Notes: a model not told the origin generated them from the sequence alone. A DNA stretch of 21,407 nucleotides from DASQVO01 sp035640715 (GCA_035640715.1 DASQVO010000129.1:1-21407); one strand, 5' to 3'; shown: positions 7,870 to 15,893, counted from the stretch's first letter. Numbers and translations: made by a program.

Positions 7870-9693
7870 TTACTCGACGGTGACGCTCTTAGCCAGGTTG
7901 CGTGGCTTGTCGATGTCGCGGCCGAGCTTGGCCGCGAGATGGTAGGCGAATATCTGGAGCGGCACGTTGAGCAAGATGGGGTCCAGTTCCGGCTCGCAAT
8001 GCGGAACGCGAATCACCGCGTCCGCCAGGTCAGAGGGAAGATCGGCACTGGTGACGGCGATGACGGGGCCACCGCGCGCCCTGATCTGCTCGATGGTGGA
8101 GACATTCTTCGGCAGCAGCTCGTCGTTGGGCACCACCACCACGCTCGGCATGGACGCGTCGATCAGCGCCAGCGGGCCGTGCTTCAGCTCGGCGGCCTGA
8201 TATGCCTCGGCATGAATGTAGGAGATCTCCTTCAGTTTCTGGGCGCCTTCCCGCGCCACCGGCCAGCCGCGGACACGGCCGATAAAGAACATGTGCTCGG
8301 CGCCGGCGAACCGGCCGGCGATCGAGGCGATGCTCTCCTCGGCACTGAGTATCTGGCTGATCTGCTCCGGCAGGGCTCGCATGCCCGCCACGATCCGCTG
8401 GCCCTGCGCGGTGGACAGGTCACGGACGCGGCCGAGCAGCAGGCCCAGCAGGGCGAAGGAGGCCGCCATGTTGGTCAGGGCCTTGGTGGAGGCGACGGCG
8501 ATCTCCGGGCCGGCGTGCAGGAAGATGCCTCTGCCGCACTCCCTGCCAATCGCGCTGCCGACGACGTTGACGGCGCCGAGGACCTGGCCGCCTTTGCGCT
8601 TCAGTTCTTGCACGGCCATCAGCGTGTCGAGCGTCTCACCGGACTGGCTGATGGCGATGTAGAGCGTGTCGGACTCGACGACCGGGTTGCGGTAGCGGAA
8701 TTCCGAGGCGGGCTCGGCGTCGGCGGGGACGCGGGCGAGCTCCTCGACCAGGACGGCTCCCATCTGGCCGGCGTAGTAGGCCGAGCCGCAGCCGAGGAAC
8801 TTCACCCGGCGGACCGCGCGGAGCTGGCGGGGATCCATGTTGATGCCGCCGAGGCGTGCGGTGGCGAACCGTTCGTCAAGCCGGCCGCGGAGCGCGCGGC
8901 GGAGTGCCTCCGGCTGCTCGTGGATCTCCTTGCGCATGAAGTCCTCGAAGGGACCCAGCTCATAGTCGCCGTCCTCGGCCTCGACCGTGGTCGGCATCTT
9001 GCTCGTGCGCTGGTTGTCCAGCGTGCCTATCTGGTACCCGCCGGGCCGCACGGTGGCGACCTCGGCGTCGTCAAGGTAGACAACCTGCTGGGTGTGCCGG
9101 ACGAGCGCGGCGACGTCGGAGGCGATAAACATCTCGTTCTCCCCGACGCCCAGCACGATGGGGCTGCCGTTGCGCGCTACCACCAGCTCATCGGGACGGC
9201 GCACGTCAAGGACGAGCAGGCCGTAGGTGCCCTCCACGCCGCGCAGCGCCCGCCGTACCGCGTCCTCCAGGGATCCGCCGTCTCGCGCCTCGGCCGCGAT
9301 GAGGTGAGCCAGCGCCTCGGTGTCGGTGTCGGAGACAAGCGGGACCCCAGCGGCCGCCAGCTGGTCGCGCAGCTGCTCGGCGTTCTCGATGATGCCGTTG
9401 TGCACGACGGCGATGTTGCCCTCGGCGTCCATGTGCGGGTGCGCATTGGTCTCGTTCGGCTCGCCGTGCGTCGCCCACCTGGTGTGCCCGATGCCGATGG
9501 TCGCCCGGCCGCGGTCGTTCACCCGGTCCCGGAGATCCTGCACCCGGCCGGCGGTCTTGGTGACCTGCAGCCTGCCCCGGTACACCACCGCCAAGCCCGC
9601 GGAGTCGTAACCCCGGTACTCCAGCCTGTGCAGCCCTTCGAGCAGCACGGGCACGGCCTCCCTACGGCCGATGTATCCCACGATCCCGCACAT
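7870..9693 (-). CDS. glmS: Glutamine-fructose-6-phosphate aminotransferase (isomerizing)
   Basis: This cytosolic enzyme converts fructose-6-phosphate and glutamine to glucosamine-6-phosphate and glutamate, the entry step to UDP-GlcNAc and peptidoglycan. The 607-residue length is normal. The start is set at the ATG giving MCGIVGYIGRREAV, because Cys2 must become the N-terminal nucleophile of the class-II amidotransferase domain. GAGGAG at 9703-9708 with 9-nt spacing supports it. An in-frame ATG at 9741 would bury the cysteine and is rejected. The glutaminase domain covers about 1-220 (GIGHTRWATHG, HNGIIEN visible). Two SIS isomerase domains follow: SQSGETLDT and, in the second half, EAYQAAELKHGPLALID. 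The family C-terminus DKPRNLAKSVTVE is intact. A strong stem-loop follows the gene, and a direct repeat lies upstream. Confidence 0.97.
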   Translation of the reverse strand: MCGIVGYIGRREAVPVLLEGLHRLEYRGYDSAGLAVVYRGRLQVTKTAGRVQDLRDRVNDRGRATIGIGHTRWATHGEPNETNAHPHMDAEGNIAVVHNGIIENAEQLRDQLAAAGVPLVSDTDTEALAHLIAAEARDGGSLEDAVRRALRGVEGTYGLLVLDVRRPDELVVARNGSPIVLGVGENEMFIASDVAALVRHTQQVVYLDDAEVATVRPGGYQIGTLDNQRTSKMPTTVEAEDGDYELGPFEDFMRKEIHEQPEALRRALRGRLDERFATARLGGINMDPRQLRAVRRVKFLGCGSAYYAGQMGAVLVEELARVPADAEPASEFRYRNPVVESDTLYIAISQSGETLDTLMAVQELKRKGGQVLGAVNVVGSAIGRECGRGIFLHAGPEIAVASTKALTNMAASFALLGLLLGRVRDLSTAQGQRIVAGMRALPEQISQILSAEESIASIAGRFAGAEHMFFIGRVRGWPVAREGAQKLKEISYIHAEAYQAAELKHGPLALIDASMPSVVVVPNDELLPKNVSTIEQIRARGGPVIAVTSADLPSDLADAVIRVPHCEPELDPILLNVPLQIFAYHLAAKLGRDIDKPRNLAKSVTVE

Positions 9694-9777
9694 GGAACGT
9701 TTCTCCTCTCGGGGGTCCCGTCCGCGGTGGCCAATGGCCATCCGCTCCTCAGTGACGTTCAGGTGGGGCGGCGGTTT

Positions 9778-9810
9778 ACGCGTGCACCACGGGTTGACGC
9801 GTGCACCACG
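9778..9810. repeat. 14-bp direct repeat upstream of glmS
   Basis: ACGCGTGCACCACG occurs at 9778-9791 and again at 9797-9810, 19 bp apart and identical. It sits 85-117 bp upstream of the glmS start and just after the end of the small upstream gene, in a position suited to an activator or repressor of glmS. Confidence 0.6.
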
Positions 9811-9819
9811 CCCCCCGGG

Positions 9820-10098
9820 CTAGCCGTAGACGATCCGGCGGAGCTGACGATCCGACAAGACCGGCGGCCTGAACCTCCGCGTCTGCATCTCAGCCGCGAT
9901 GGCCGACCAGATCTGCGCGTTCTTGAACTGCCGGAGCCGCATCTCGTGGTGCCGCCGCCGGACGAACTCGTCGACCGTCTCGTCGAAGTAGGCCACTATG
10001 TCCGCGACCACCCGGGCGGCGGTGGCTGGAGGCAGTCCCGTCGAGGTCGTCACGTAACGGATCAGGTCGGGCTCCGTGGACGGGAAAGCATCCGGCAT
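9820..10098 (-). CDS. Conserved small protein of unknown function (92 aa)
   Basis: The protein begins MPDAFPSTEPDLIRYVTTST and ends SDRQLRRIVYG. It is predicted to be soluble and mostly helical, with a basic central segment (FVRRRHHEMRLRQFKNAQIW) and no membrane segment or Cys. I recall similar short actinobacterial proteins that share the RRRHxE centre and the QLRRIVYG ending, with no known role. The start is uncertain. The ATG at 10098 gives the homolog-like N-terminus but AGGAG is only 2 nt away. A TTG at 10134 would add 12 residues and place the start directly against the palindrome at 10136-10161. The gene reads towards glmS with 126 bp between them and is divergent from the MgtC gene. 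Confidence 0.7.
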   Translation of the reverse strand: MPDAFPSTEPDLIRYVTTSTGLPPATAARVVADIVAYFDETVDEFVRRRHHEMRLRQFKNAQIWSAIAAEMQTRRFRPPVLSDRQLRRIVYG

Positions 10099-10135
10099 GG
10101 CTCCTAATCTGTCAGCACCGGCCCTTAACAGCAAC

Positions 10136-10161
10136 TTTCCTGCCCGGAATAGGGCAGGAAA
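10136..10161. promoter_or_regulatory. Perfect 10-bp-arm palindrome in divergent promoter
   Basis: TTTCCTGCCC (10136-10145) and its exact complement (10152-10161) flank a 6-nt spacer. It lies between the divergent small gene (-) and MgtC gene (+), which suggests a shared operator; it could also form a hairpin in a transcript. A competing 7-bp pair, GCCCGGA at 10142-10148 and TCCGGGC at 10162-10168, overlaps it. Confidence 0.5.
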
Positions 10162-10194
10162 TCCGGGCTAACCGGCGGCTGGCCGCCCACAGAG

Positions 10195-10227
10195 CTTACC
10201 CGCCTAAATGCCGGCTTACTGGGTAAG
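10195..10227 (+). promoter_or_regulatory. Inverted repeat just before MgtC start
   Basis: CTTACCC at 10195-10201 and GGGTAAG at 10221-10227 form a perfect 7-bp inverted repeat with 19 bp between arms, ending 8 bp before the GTG start at 10236. It could be an operator or a leader hairpin that exposes or hides the start. No M-box-sized leader fits in this 137-bp gap. Confidence 0.35.
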
Positions 10228-10235
10228 ACCGACAG

Positions 10236-11009
10236 GTGACAACGGGCCTGGGAATCTCCGGCGGCGAAGGCTGGGTGCAGATCGGCGAACTCGGCCTGGC
10301 CTTTGGCCTGTCCGCACTGATCGGCCTGGAACGCGAGTTCCGGCAGAAGTCCGCGGGACTGCGGACGCACACCCTGGTCGGCGTCGCCGCTGCGCTGATC
10401 ACGCTGGTCAGTAAGTACGGGTTCAGTGACGTGCTGGTTCCCGGCCACATTCAGCTCGACCCGTCCCGGGTAGCCGCGCAGATCGTGTCGGGAATCGGCT
10501 TCCTCGGCGCCGGGCTGATCTTCGTCCGGCGTGACGCGGTCCGCGGCCTGACGACCGCCGCGGTGGTATGGGCGACCGCCGGCATCGGAATGGCATGCGG
10601 CGCCGGCCTGCCGCTGCTCGCACTCGCGGTCACGGGCATGCATTTCATCGTGGTCTTCGGCCTGGGCCCGCTGGCGCGCCGCCTGCCAACGTCCCGCACG
10701 GCAGCGTCCCACGTGCGGCTGAGCTACGAGGAGGGCCAGGGAGTGCTGCGCAAGGCGCTGGAGGTGTGCACCTCCCAGGGCTTCCGGGTGGCAGAGGTGA
10801 ATATCGAGAGCGAGCGGGACGCCGAGGTGTCCCGTGCGGCCTTCGAGGACAGCCTGGCCGAGCGCAGCGACCGGCCCCGCCTGGGCAGCGTGACAGTGAT
10901 GCTCGTGGTCTACGGCGGCGGGTCCGTCGCGGAACTCGCCGCCCGGCTGAAAGAGATCAGCGGCGTCCTGTCGGTCAGCGCGAGCGACGTGAACTCCACC
11001 GCCGAGTGA
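10236..11009 (+). CDS. MgtC/SapB family membrane protein
   Basis: This 257-residue protein carries an N-terminal MgtC domain with four or five membrane helices. The diagnostic stretch is LAFGLSALIGLEREFRQKSAGLRTHTLVG (about residues 21-49), followed by VSGIGFLGAGLIFVRRDAVRGLTTAAVVW (about 84-112). A soluble C-terminal domain (about 155-257) has an ACT-like alternation of strands. MgtC proteins support growth at low Mg2+ and intracellular or phosphate homeostasis and modulate the F1Fo ATPase in some pathogens; the transport role is unproven. The GTG start has only a weak ribosome-binding site (GGGTAAG 8 nt before), so it may be leaderless or coupled to the inverted repeat. The gene ends convergently with rho, sharing a terminator. 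Confidence 0.9.
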   Translation: MTTGLGISGGEGWVQIGELGLAFGLSALIGLEREFRQKSAGLRTHTLVGVAAALITLVSKYGFSDVLVPGHIQLDPSRVAAQIVSGIGFLGAGLIFVRRDAVRGLTTAAVVWATAGIGMACGAGLPLLALAVTGMHFIVVFGLGPLARRLPTSRTAASHVRLSYEEGQGVLRKALEVCTSQGFRVAEVNIESERDAEVSRAAFEDSLAERSDRPRLGSVTVMLVVYGGGSVAELAARLKEISGVLSVSASDVNSTAE

Positions 11010-11041
11010 TGGGAGGCGGGGAAGCGAGCGGAAACAGCAAG

Positions 11042-11069
11042 GCCCGTGCCCCCGGGCGGGGACACGGGC
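11042..11069. terminator. Bidirectional terminator between MgtC gene and rho
   Basis: GCCCGTG (11042-11048) pairs with CACGGGC (11063-11069), and the stem continues through CCCC/GGGG past one bulged A. It lies in the 109-bp gap between the convergent stops at 11009 and 11119. On the rho side the stem is followed by a T-containing tail (CTTGCTGTTT). Confidence 0.7.
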
Positions 11070-11118
11070 ATCACTGTGCTCTATTCAGAAGTTCACGGGA
11101 TCAGGGACAGTTCACGGG

Positions 11119-13200
11119 TCAGGAACTGAGCGTGGTCTTCTGCACCTGGAGCAGGAACTCGGCGTTGCTCTTGGTATCCCGCATCCGCTCCATGAGCAGC
11201 TCGAGCGCTTGCTGCGGGTCGAGTGCGTGCAGCACCCGGCGAAGCTGCCAGACGATCTTGAGCTCCTCCGGCGCGAGAAGGATCTCCTCCTTACGGGTGC
11301 TGGAGGCGTCCACGTCCACCGCGGGGAAGAGCCGCTTGTCGGCAAGCTCACGGCGCAGCCGGAGCTCCATGTTGCCGGTACCCTTGAACTCCTCGAAGAT
11401 GACCTCATCCATCCGCGAGCCCGTCTCGATCAGGGCGGTGGCCAGGATGGTCAGCGAGCCGCCGTTCTCGATGTTGCGCGCGGCGCCGAAGAACCGCTTC
11501 GGCGGGTAGAGCGCGGTGGAGTCCACGCCACCGGACAGGATCCGGCCGCTGGCCGGTGCCGCCTGGTTGTAGGCGCGGCCGAGGCGGGTGATGGAATCCA
11601 GCAGGACGACGACGTCATGGTTCATTTCGACGAGGCGCTTGGCGCGCTCGATGGCGAGTTCGGCCACAGTCGTGTGGTCGTCAGCGGGGTGGTCGAAGGT
11701 GGAGTGGATCACCTCGCCCTTGACCGTGCGCTGCATGTCGGTGACTTCCTCGGGACGCTCGTCCACGAGGACGACCATGAGGTGGCACTCGGGGTTGTTC
11801 TTGGTGATGGCGTTCGCGATCGCCTGCAGGATCATCGTCTTGCCGGCCTTGGGCGGCGACACGATCAGACCGCGCTGGCCCTTGCCGATCGGGCTGATCA
11901 GGTCGATGATCCGCGTGGTCAGGATGCCTGACTCGGTTTCGAGGCGGAGCCGGTCCTGGGGGTAGAGCGGGACCAGCTTGTTGAAGTCGACCCTGGACTT
12001 GGACTGCTCTGGGTCGAGGCCGTTGACCTTGTCCAGCCGGACTAGCGCGTTGAACTTCTCCCTGCGCTCACCCTCGCGCGGCTGGCGCACGGCGCCCTCG
12101 ATGGCGTCCCCCTTGCGCAGGCCGTAGCGGCGCACCTGGGACAGCGAGACGTAGACATCGTTTGACCCGGGCAGGTAGCCCGTCGTCCGGACGAACGCGT
12201 AGTTGTCGAGGACATCGAGGATTCCCGCGATCGGGACCAGCACGTCGTCGTCGGCGACCACCGGCTCGGACTCCCCGCCCGGCCGGTCACGGCGCCTGTT
12301 GCGGTTGCGGAACCGGTCCCGGCTACGGCGCCGGCCCTGGCCATCGCCGTCGTCGTCACCGCGATAGGACTGATCGCCGCCGGACGGCTGCGCGGCTGCC
12401 GCCGGCTCCCTGCCATTGTCACCGCGGCCGTTGTCACCACGGCCATTGTCACCACGGCCATTGTCACCACGACCACGGGACTGCTGATCGTCGCGACGTC
12501 CGTTGCCGCGCCGGCGGCGGTCACCGCGCTGCACGTCAGCCGCCTGCTGGCCGTCACTCAGGGGGCCCTCAGCGGGGCCGGTCTCCTGCGGAGCCTGCAT
12601 GCCCCGGTCCGCGTCGCCCGGGCCTGACTGGTCGAAGCTGAGCTGCTGTGCGGCAGCGCGCGCAGCCGCCGTGTCATCGCTGCGGCCTCCTGCTTGCACG
12701 CCATCGCCGATGCCGCTGGCCTGCGCATTATCGCCGATGCCGGTTTCCGCGGGTGTCTGTGGTTCCATGGCGTCCTGCTTGAGGGGGCGAGGCGCGTCGG
12801 CTCCCGCGGACGCGACCCGGCTGGCTGAATCTTTGTTGGCGGCGCCGTCGATACCGGCGCGGGGAGCACTGCGGCGCGGCTCGACGGTGACACCGCCGCC
12901 CTGCTTCTCCTGGATCGCCGCGATCAGCTGGCTCTTACGCATCCGGGCCGTACCCGGAATGCCCATAGTCTGCGCTACCTGCTGCAGCTCCGGCAGCAGC
13001 AACGCGGAAAGACCAGTGCCCTGACGGCGGCGCGACCTAGACGGAGCGGTCACGGCACCGTCCGACCCAGCGACGGCTGACGCCTTGGATCCGGCGTGGA
13101 AACCCTCGGGATCAGCGTCCGCCGAGGGCGCTGAACGACCGCGGGGGGTTTCCTCGGGCGCAGCGGATGCGCCGCTGAGGACTTCGGTGGTGTCGCTCAC
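11119..13200 (-). CDS. rho: Transcription termination factor Rho
   Basis: This hexameric RNA-dependent ATPase releases transcripts. The GTG at 13198-13200 gives VSDTTEVLSG, the usual actinobacterial N-terminus, and GGAAGGA sits 6 nt upstream; the in-frame ATG at 13392 only adds unrelated sequence. Domain order in 693 residues: Rho_N helical domain (about 64-101), a long disordered insertion rich in Gly/Arg/Asp/Asn/Gln (about 103-320), the cold-shock-like RNA-binding domain (about 322-396), and the RecA-type motor with Walker A PPKAGKT (449-455), Walker B region VVVLLDSITRLGRAYN and the Q-loop/R-loop region KGTGNMEL. Typical actinobacterial Rho proteins carry such an insertion, which adds RNA affinity. 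It follows thrB after a 500-bp leader and is probably transcribed separately and autoregulated. Confidence 0.97.
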   Translation of the reverse strand: MSDTTEVLSGASAAPEETPRGRSAPSADADPEGFHAGSKASAVAGSDGAVTAPSRSRRRQGTGLSALLLPELQQVAQTMGIPGTARMRKSQLIAAIQEKQGGGVTVEPRRSAPRAGIDGAANKDSASRVASAGADAPRPLKQDAMEPQTPAETGIGDNAQASGIGDGVQAGGRSDDTAAARAAAQQLSFDQSGPGDADRGMQAPQETGPAEGPLSDGQQAADVQRGDRRRRGNGRRDDQQSRGRGDNGRGDNGRGDNGRGDNGREPAAAAQPSGGDQSYRGDDDGDGQGRRRSRDRFRNRNRRRDRPGGESEPVVADDDVLVPIAGILDVLDNYAFVRTTGYLPGSNDVYVSLSQVRRYGLRKGDAIEGAVRQPREGERREKFNALVRLDKVNGLDPEQSKSRVDFNKLVPLYPQDRLRLETESGILTTRIIDLISPIGKGQRGLIVSPPKAGKTMILQAIANAITKNNPECHLMVVLVDERPEEVTDMQRTVKGEVIHSTFDHPADDHTTVAELAIERAKRLVEMNHDVVVLLDSITRLGRAYNQAAPASGRILSGGVDSTALYPPKRFFGAARNIENGGSLTILATALIETGSRMDEVIFEEFKGTGNMELRLRRELADKRLFPAVDVDASSTRKEEILLAPEELKIVWQLRRVLHALDPQQALELLMERMRDTKSNAEFLLQVQKTTLSS
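12412..12471 (-). repeat. 15-bp tandem repeat encoding RGDNG in Rho
   Basis: Four units of 15 bp (12412, 12427, 12442, 12457), core GCCATTGTCACCACG on the plus strand, encode consecutive RGDNG pentapeptides in the Rho insertion. Two units are identical and the others differ at one or two positions, so the array is recent and likely to vary in copy number among strains. Confidence 0.85.
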
Positions 13201-13700
13201 TAATGGTCCTTCCGTTACGATCTTTGGCCGACCTTGCGGCCTTTTGACCTGACGCCGCGATCCGGCCGTGCCCAGGCGTGGATTCGCGTATCCCTGGTAT
13301 GCGTCACTGCCCTGGCGCTGGGGTGTTCCTCCATGCGATGTGCCATGCGCCCGCAGCCGAGCGAGAAAGCCCGAGCGCACCCACGCGGCCATCCGCCCGA
13401 GTCCCCGGATCGCGCCCGCCTGTCAGGCCGCCCTCGCCCGCTACCGGGCGGAAACGAAACGATCTGCTGACGTAATGCCGGGGGGCCACTACCTGACCAC
13501 GGCAAACACTACCTGCCTGGTCCCATGTGGCTGATGAGCACCTGCCCCGCAACGGGGCATCTGATGCATCACCCAGCCTAACACCATGCGAGCCCACCGC
13601 ATTCCCTCGCCGCCATCCGTGTGTCGCGGAAGAAGATGACCGGCCCTGCGCGGGACGGTCAACGCGTCCGGTCGCCGAAGATGCACGTTCCCAGGCACGT
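13201..13700. other. 500-bp thrB-rho intergenic region, long rho leader
   Basis: No convincing gene is present. It holds a small hairpin (GGCCG/CGGCC, 13226-13230 and 13237-13241) 25 nt before rho, a direct repeat CACTACCTG (13487-13495, 13507-13515), a hairpin at 13543-13559 and a TGATGCATCA palindrome at 13562-13571. A weak promoter candidate for rho on the minus strand is TTGACC (13657-13662) followed after 17 nt by TCATCT (13634-13639), which lacks the -10 A. If used, the rho leader would be over 400 nt. Confidence 0.5.
13543..13559. terminator. Compact stem-loop downstream of thrB
   Basis: TGCCCCG (13543-13549) and CGGGGCA (13553-13559) pair perfectly around a CAA loop, 141 bp after the thrB stop. 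It may end the lysA-thrB operon; if the rho promoter lies upstream of it, it would instead be part of the rho leader. Confidence 0.5.
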
Positions 13701-14681
13701 TCACTTCGGTGTGCCGCCCACTGGAAATGCGCCCGGCGTCACGGACTGGATGCTAGCGCCTTGCCTGTCGACATCAAGGACGCTTATGTCCCATGCTGTA
13801 CCCGTTTCGCGGGCGCTTGAATCCAGGACCTCAAGGCCGTGCGGTGCGGCGCCGTCGGCCGATGGCTGACGGACCAGGAAGGCGAGCACGGAGGGGCCGG
13901 CGCCGGAGACGACAGCGGGGATACCGGCCTCACGTAGCCGCCGGACCAGGTCAGCGGTTGCGGGCATCACGCCGGCGCGGTACGGCTGGTGCAGGAAATC
14001 CTGGGTCGCATCGAGCAGCGCGCCCGGGTCACCGGTGAGAGCGGCGACCAGCAGGGCGCTGCGCCCGGCATTCGCGGCCGCGTCGGCGTGCGGCACCGAT
14101 TCCGGCAGCACGCGCCTCGCGGCCTCGGTGGCGAGCGGTTCCGGCGCGACGAATACGACCGGTACCACGCCGGGCACCGGGGAAAGCCGGGTCATGCGCG
14201 GCTGGCCGGCAGCGGTCCACGCGATCGTAAGGCCGCCGGCCAGGCACGCCGCCACATTGTCCGGGTGGCCCTCCATCCCGGCGGCCAGCCGGAGCACGGC
14301 GTCATCGGGCAGCCTGGCGGCTCCGCGGTCGGTGAGCGCGCGCGCCGCAAGGATCCCGGACACGATCGCCGCCGCGGAGGAGCCGAGGCCGCGGCCGTGT
14401 GGTACGCGGTTGGCGCAGCGCAGCGCGATCCCCGGCGGCTGCCCGCCCAGCAGGCCGAACGCGTGCCGCATGGCACGGACGACAAGATGGCCCTCACCCG
14501 CCTCCACGGTGCCGGCCCCCTCCCCGGTCACCTCGATCGACAGCCCCGCCCCGTCGACCCGCGCCTCGACCACGTCATGAAGGGACAGCGCGAGCCCGAG
14601 GGCGTCAAAGCCCGGGCCCAGGTTGGCACTTGTCGCCGGGACACGCACCCGGACGGGGCCGTCCCGGAAGGAACTGGTCAT
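13701..14681 (-). CDS. thrB: Homoserine kinase
   Basis: This cytosolic enzyme phosphorylates L-homoserine with ATP to O-phosphohomoserine, the substrate of ThrC. The 326-residue protein is a GHMP kinase: VRVRVPATSANLGPGFDALG at 11-30, the ATP-binding loop PHGRGLGSSAAAIVSG at about 104-119, and a C-terminal GHMP segment with VVSGAGPSVLAF. A tail of about 50 residues (PSADGAAPHGLE onwards) is longer and less conserved than the core. The ATG lies 6 bp after the thrC stop and has only a weak Shine-Dalgarno, so translation is probably coupled to thrC. It is the last gene of the operon. Confidence 0.96.
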   Translation of the reverse strand: MTSSFRDGPVRVRVPATSANLGPGFDALGLALSLHDVVEARVDGAGLSIEVTGEGAGTVEAGEGHLVVRAMRHAFGLLGGQPPGIALRCANRVPHGRGLGSSAAAIVSGILAARALTDRGAARLPDDAVLRLAAGMEGHPDNVAACLAGGLTIAWTAAGQPRMTRLSPVPGVVPVVFVAPEPLATEAARRVLPESVPHADAAANAGRSALLVAALTGDPGALLDATQDFLHQPYRAGVMPATADLVRRLREAGIPAVVSGAGPSVLAFLVRQPSADGAAPHGLEVLDSSARETGTAWDISVLDVDRQGASIQSVTPGAFPVGGTPK

Positions 14682-14687
14682 TGCCGG

Positions 14688-15893
14688 TCAGCCGAGCCCC
14701 AGCGCAGCCGCCGCCGCGGCGGAATCGGCGGAGATCGTCGCGGGCGACGGTGCCCCGGACAGCGCCCAGTCAGGATCCTTCAGCCCGTTGCCGGTGATCG
14801 TGCAGACGACACGGGACCCCGCGGCGACGAGCCCGTCGGCATGCGCCCGCAGCAGGCCCGCGACGCTCGCCGCCGAGGCGAGCTCGCCGAAGACCGCTTC
14901 CTCCCTGGCCAGGATCCGGTAGGCGGCGAGGATCTCCCGGTCCGTCACCGAGGCGATCAGCCCGCCGGACTCGTCACGCGCCGCCTCGGCCAGCCTCCAT
15001 GAGGCGGGATTGCCGATCCGGATCGCCGTCGCTATTGTCTGCGGCTGCCGTACCGGCTCACCGGTCACGATCGGCGCGGCCCCGCTGGCCTGGAAACCGA
15101 GCATCCGCGGCCGGCGCGCCGCGACCCCGTCGCGGAAGTACTCCTGGTAGCCCATCCAGTAGGCCGTGATGTTCCCGGCGTTGCCGACGGGCAGGCAATG
15201 TACGTCGGGCGCGTCGCCGAGCGCGTCAACGATCTCGAAGGCGGCGGTCTTCTGGCCCTGAAGCCGGTCCGGGTTCACCGAGTTGACCAGGGCAACCGGG
15301 TACTCGGCGGCGAGCTTGCGCGCGACTTCGAGGCAGTCATCGAAGCTCCCGGCCACCTGCAGCAGCTTCGCGCCGTGCACCAGCGCCTGGGCGAGCTTGC
15401 CAATCGCGATCTTGCCTTGCGGGACGAGGACCGCGCAGGTCATCCCGGCCCGCGCGGCATAGGCGGCAGCGCTCGCGCTCGTGTTCCCGGTGGACGCGCA
15501 GATCACCGCCTTGGCCCCGCGCCCGGCGGCGGTGCTGATCGCGACGGTCATCCCGCGGTCCTTGAACGAGCCCGTCGGGTTCGCGCCCTCGACCTTGAGA
15601 TATACATCACAGCCGGTGCGGGCGGACAGCACGGGCGCGGGCAGCAGAGGGGTGCCGCCCTCGCGCAGGGTGACCACCGGCGCGCCGCCGCCGACCGGCA
15701 GCCGGTCACGGTACTCGGCGATCACACCCCGCCAGGCGCGGGACCGGGCCGGCTCGGCTGGCTGAGCCGACGCGACCGCCGGGGCGGACGGGGCCGACTG
15801 GGCCCGTGGAGGGCCACCCGGAGCCGACTGTGCTGGCTGAGCCGCCGGGGCCGGCGGCGGAGCATCTGACAGGCGGGTTCCCGGCTTGGTCAT
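14688..15893 (-). CDS. thrC: Threonine synthase with Pro/Ala-rich N-terminal extension
   Basis: This PLP enzyme converts O-phosphohomoserine to threonine. The PLP lysine is in NPTGSFKDRG (Lys111 from the chosen start), and the phosphate-binding loop is PVGNAGNITAYWMGY. The start is the ATG at 15893, which overlaps the stop of the upstream microORF as ATGA and is preceded by GGGGGACAGG. An in-frame ATG at 15932 lies inside the microORF and would add 13 unrelated residues. The family normally starts close to the RAWRGVIAEYRDRLPV segment. Here about 51 extra residues of Ala/Pro/Ser/Gln precede it (SAP, AQSAP and AQPAEP motifs repeated). This is probably a disordered tail. The protein has 401 residues against about 350 for typical relatives. 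Confidence 0.95.
   Translation of the reverse strand: MTKPGTRLSDAPPPAPAAQPAQSAPGGPPRAQSAPSAPAVASAQPAEPARSRAWRGVIAEYRDRLPVGGGAPVVTLREGGTPLLPAPVLSARTGCDVYLKVEGANPTGSFKDRGMTVAISTAAGRGAKAVICASTGNTSASAAAYAARAGMTCAVLVPQGKIAIGKLAQALVHGAKLLQVAGSFDDCLEVARKLAAEYPVALVNSVNPDRLQGQKTAAFEIVDALGDAPDVHCLPVGNAGNITAYWMGYQEYFRDGVAARRPRMLGFQASGAAPIVTGEPVRQPQTIATAIRIGNPASWRLAEAARDESGGLIASVTDREILAAYRILAREEAVFGELASAASVAGLLRAHADGLVAAGSRVVCTITGNGLKDPDWALSGAPSPATISADSAAAAAALGLG

Noticed and set aside
9691..9741. Upstream ATG of glmS giving a 16-residue extension
   Set aside because: It would prevent exposure of the N-terminal catalytic cysteine; the internal ATG has a well-spaced GAGGAG.
7849..10107. 752-codon open frame on the + strand
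   Set aside because: It is antisense to glmS and the small upstream gene; long antisense frames arise easily at this G+C content, and the protein has no recognisable domain.
11020..11031. GGAAGCGAGCGG downstream of the MgtC gene, matching part of the cassette
   Set aside because: Only 12 bp match, the surrounding sequence differs and it is on the other strand; chance similarity is enough.
12412..12471. Regular short repeats as a CRISPR-like array
   Set aside because: Contiguous 15-bp units without spacers, in frame inside rho.
13215..13505. 96-aa minus-strand frame in the rho leader
   Set aside because: Arg/Gly/Ser-rich shadow composition, no ribosome-binding site and no recognised similarity.
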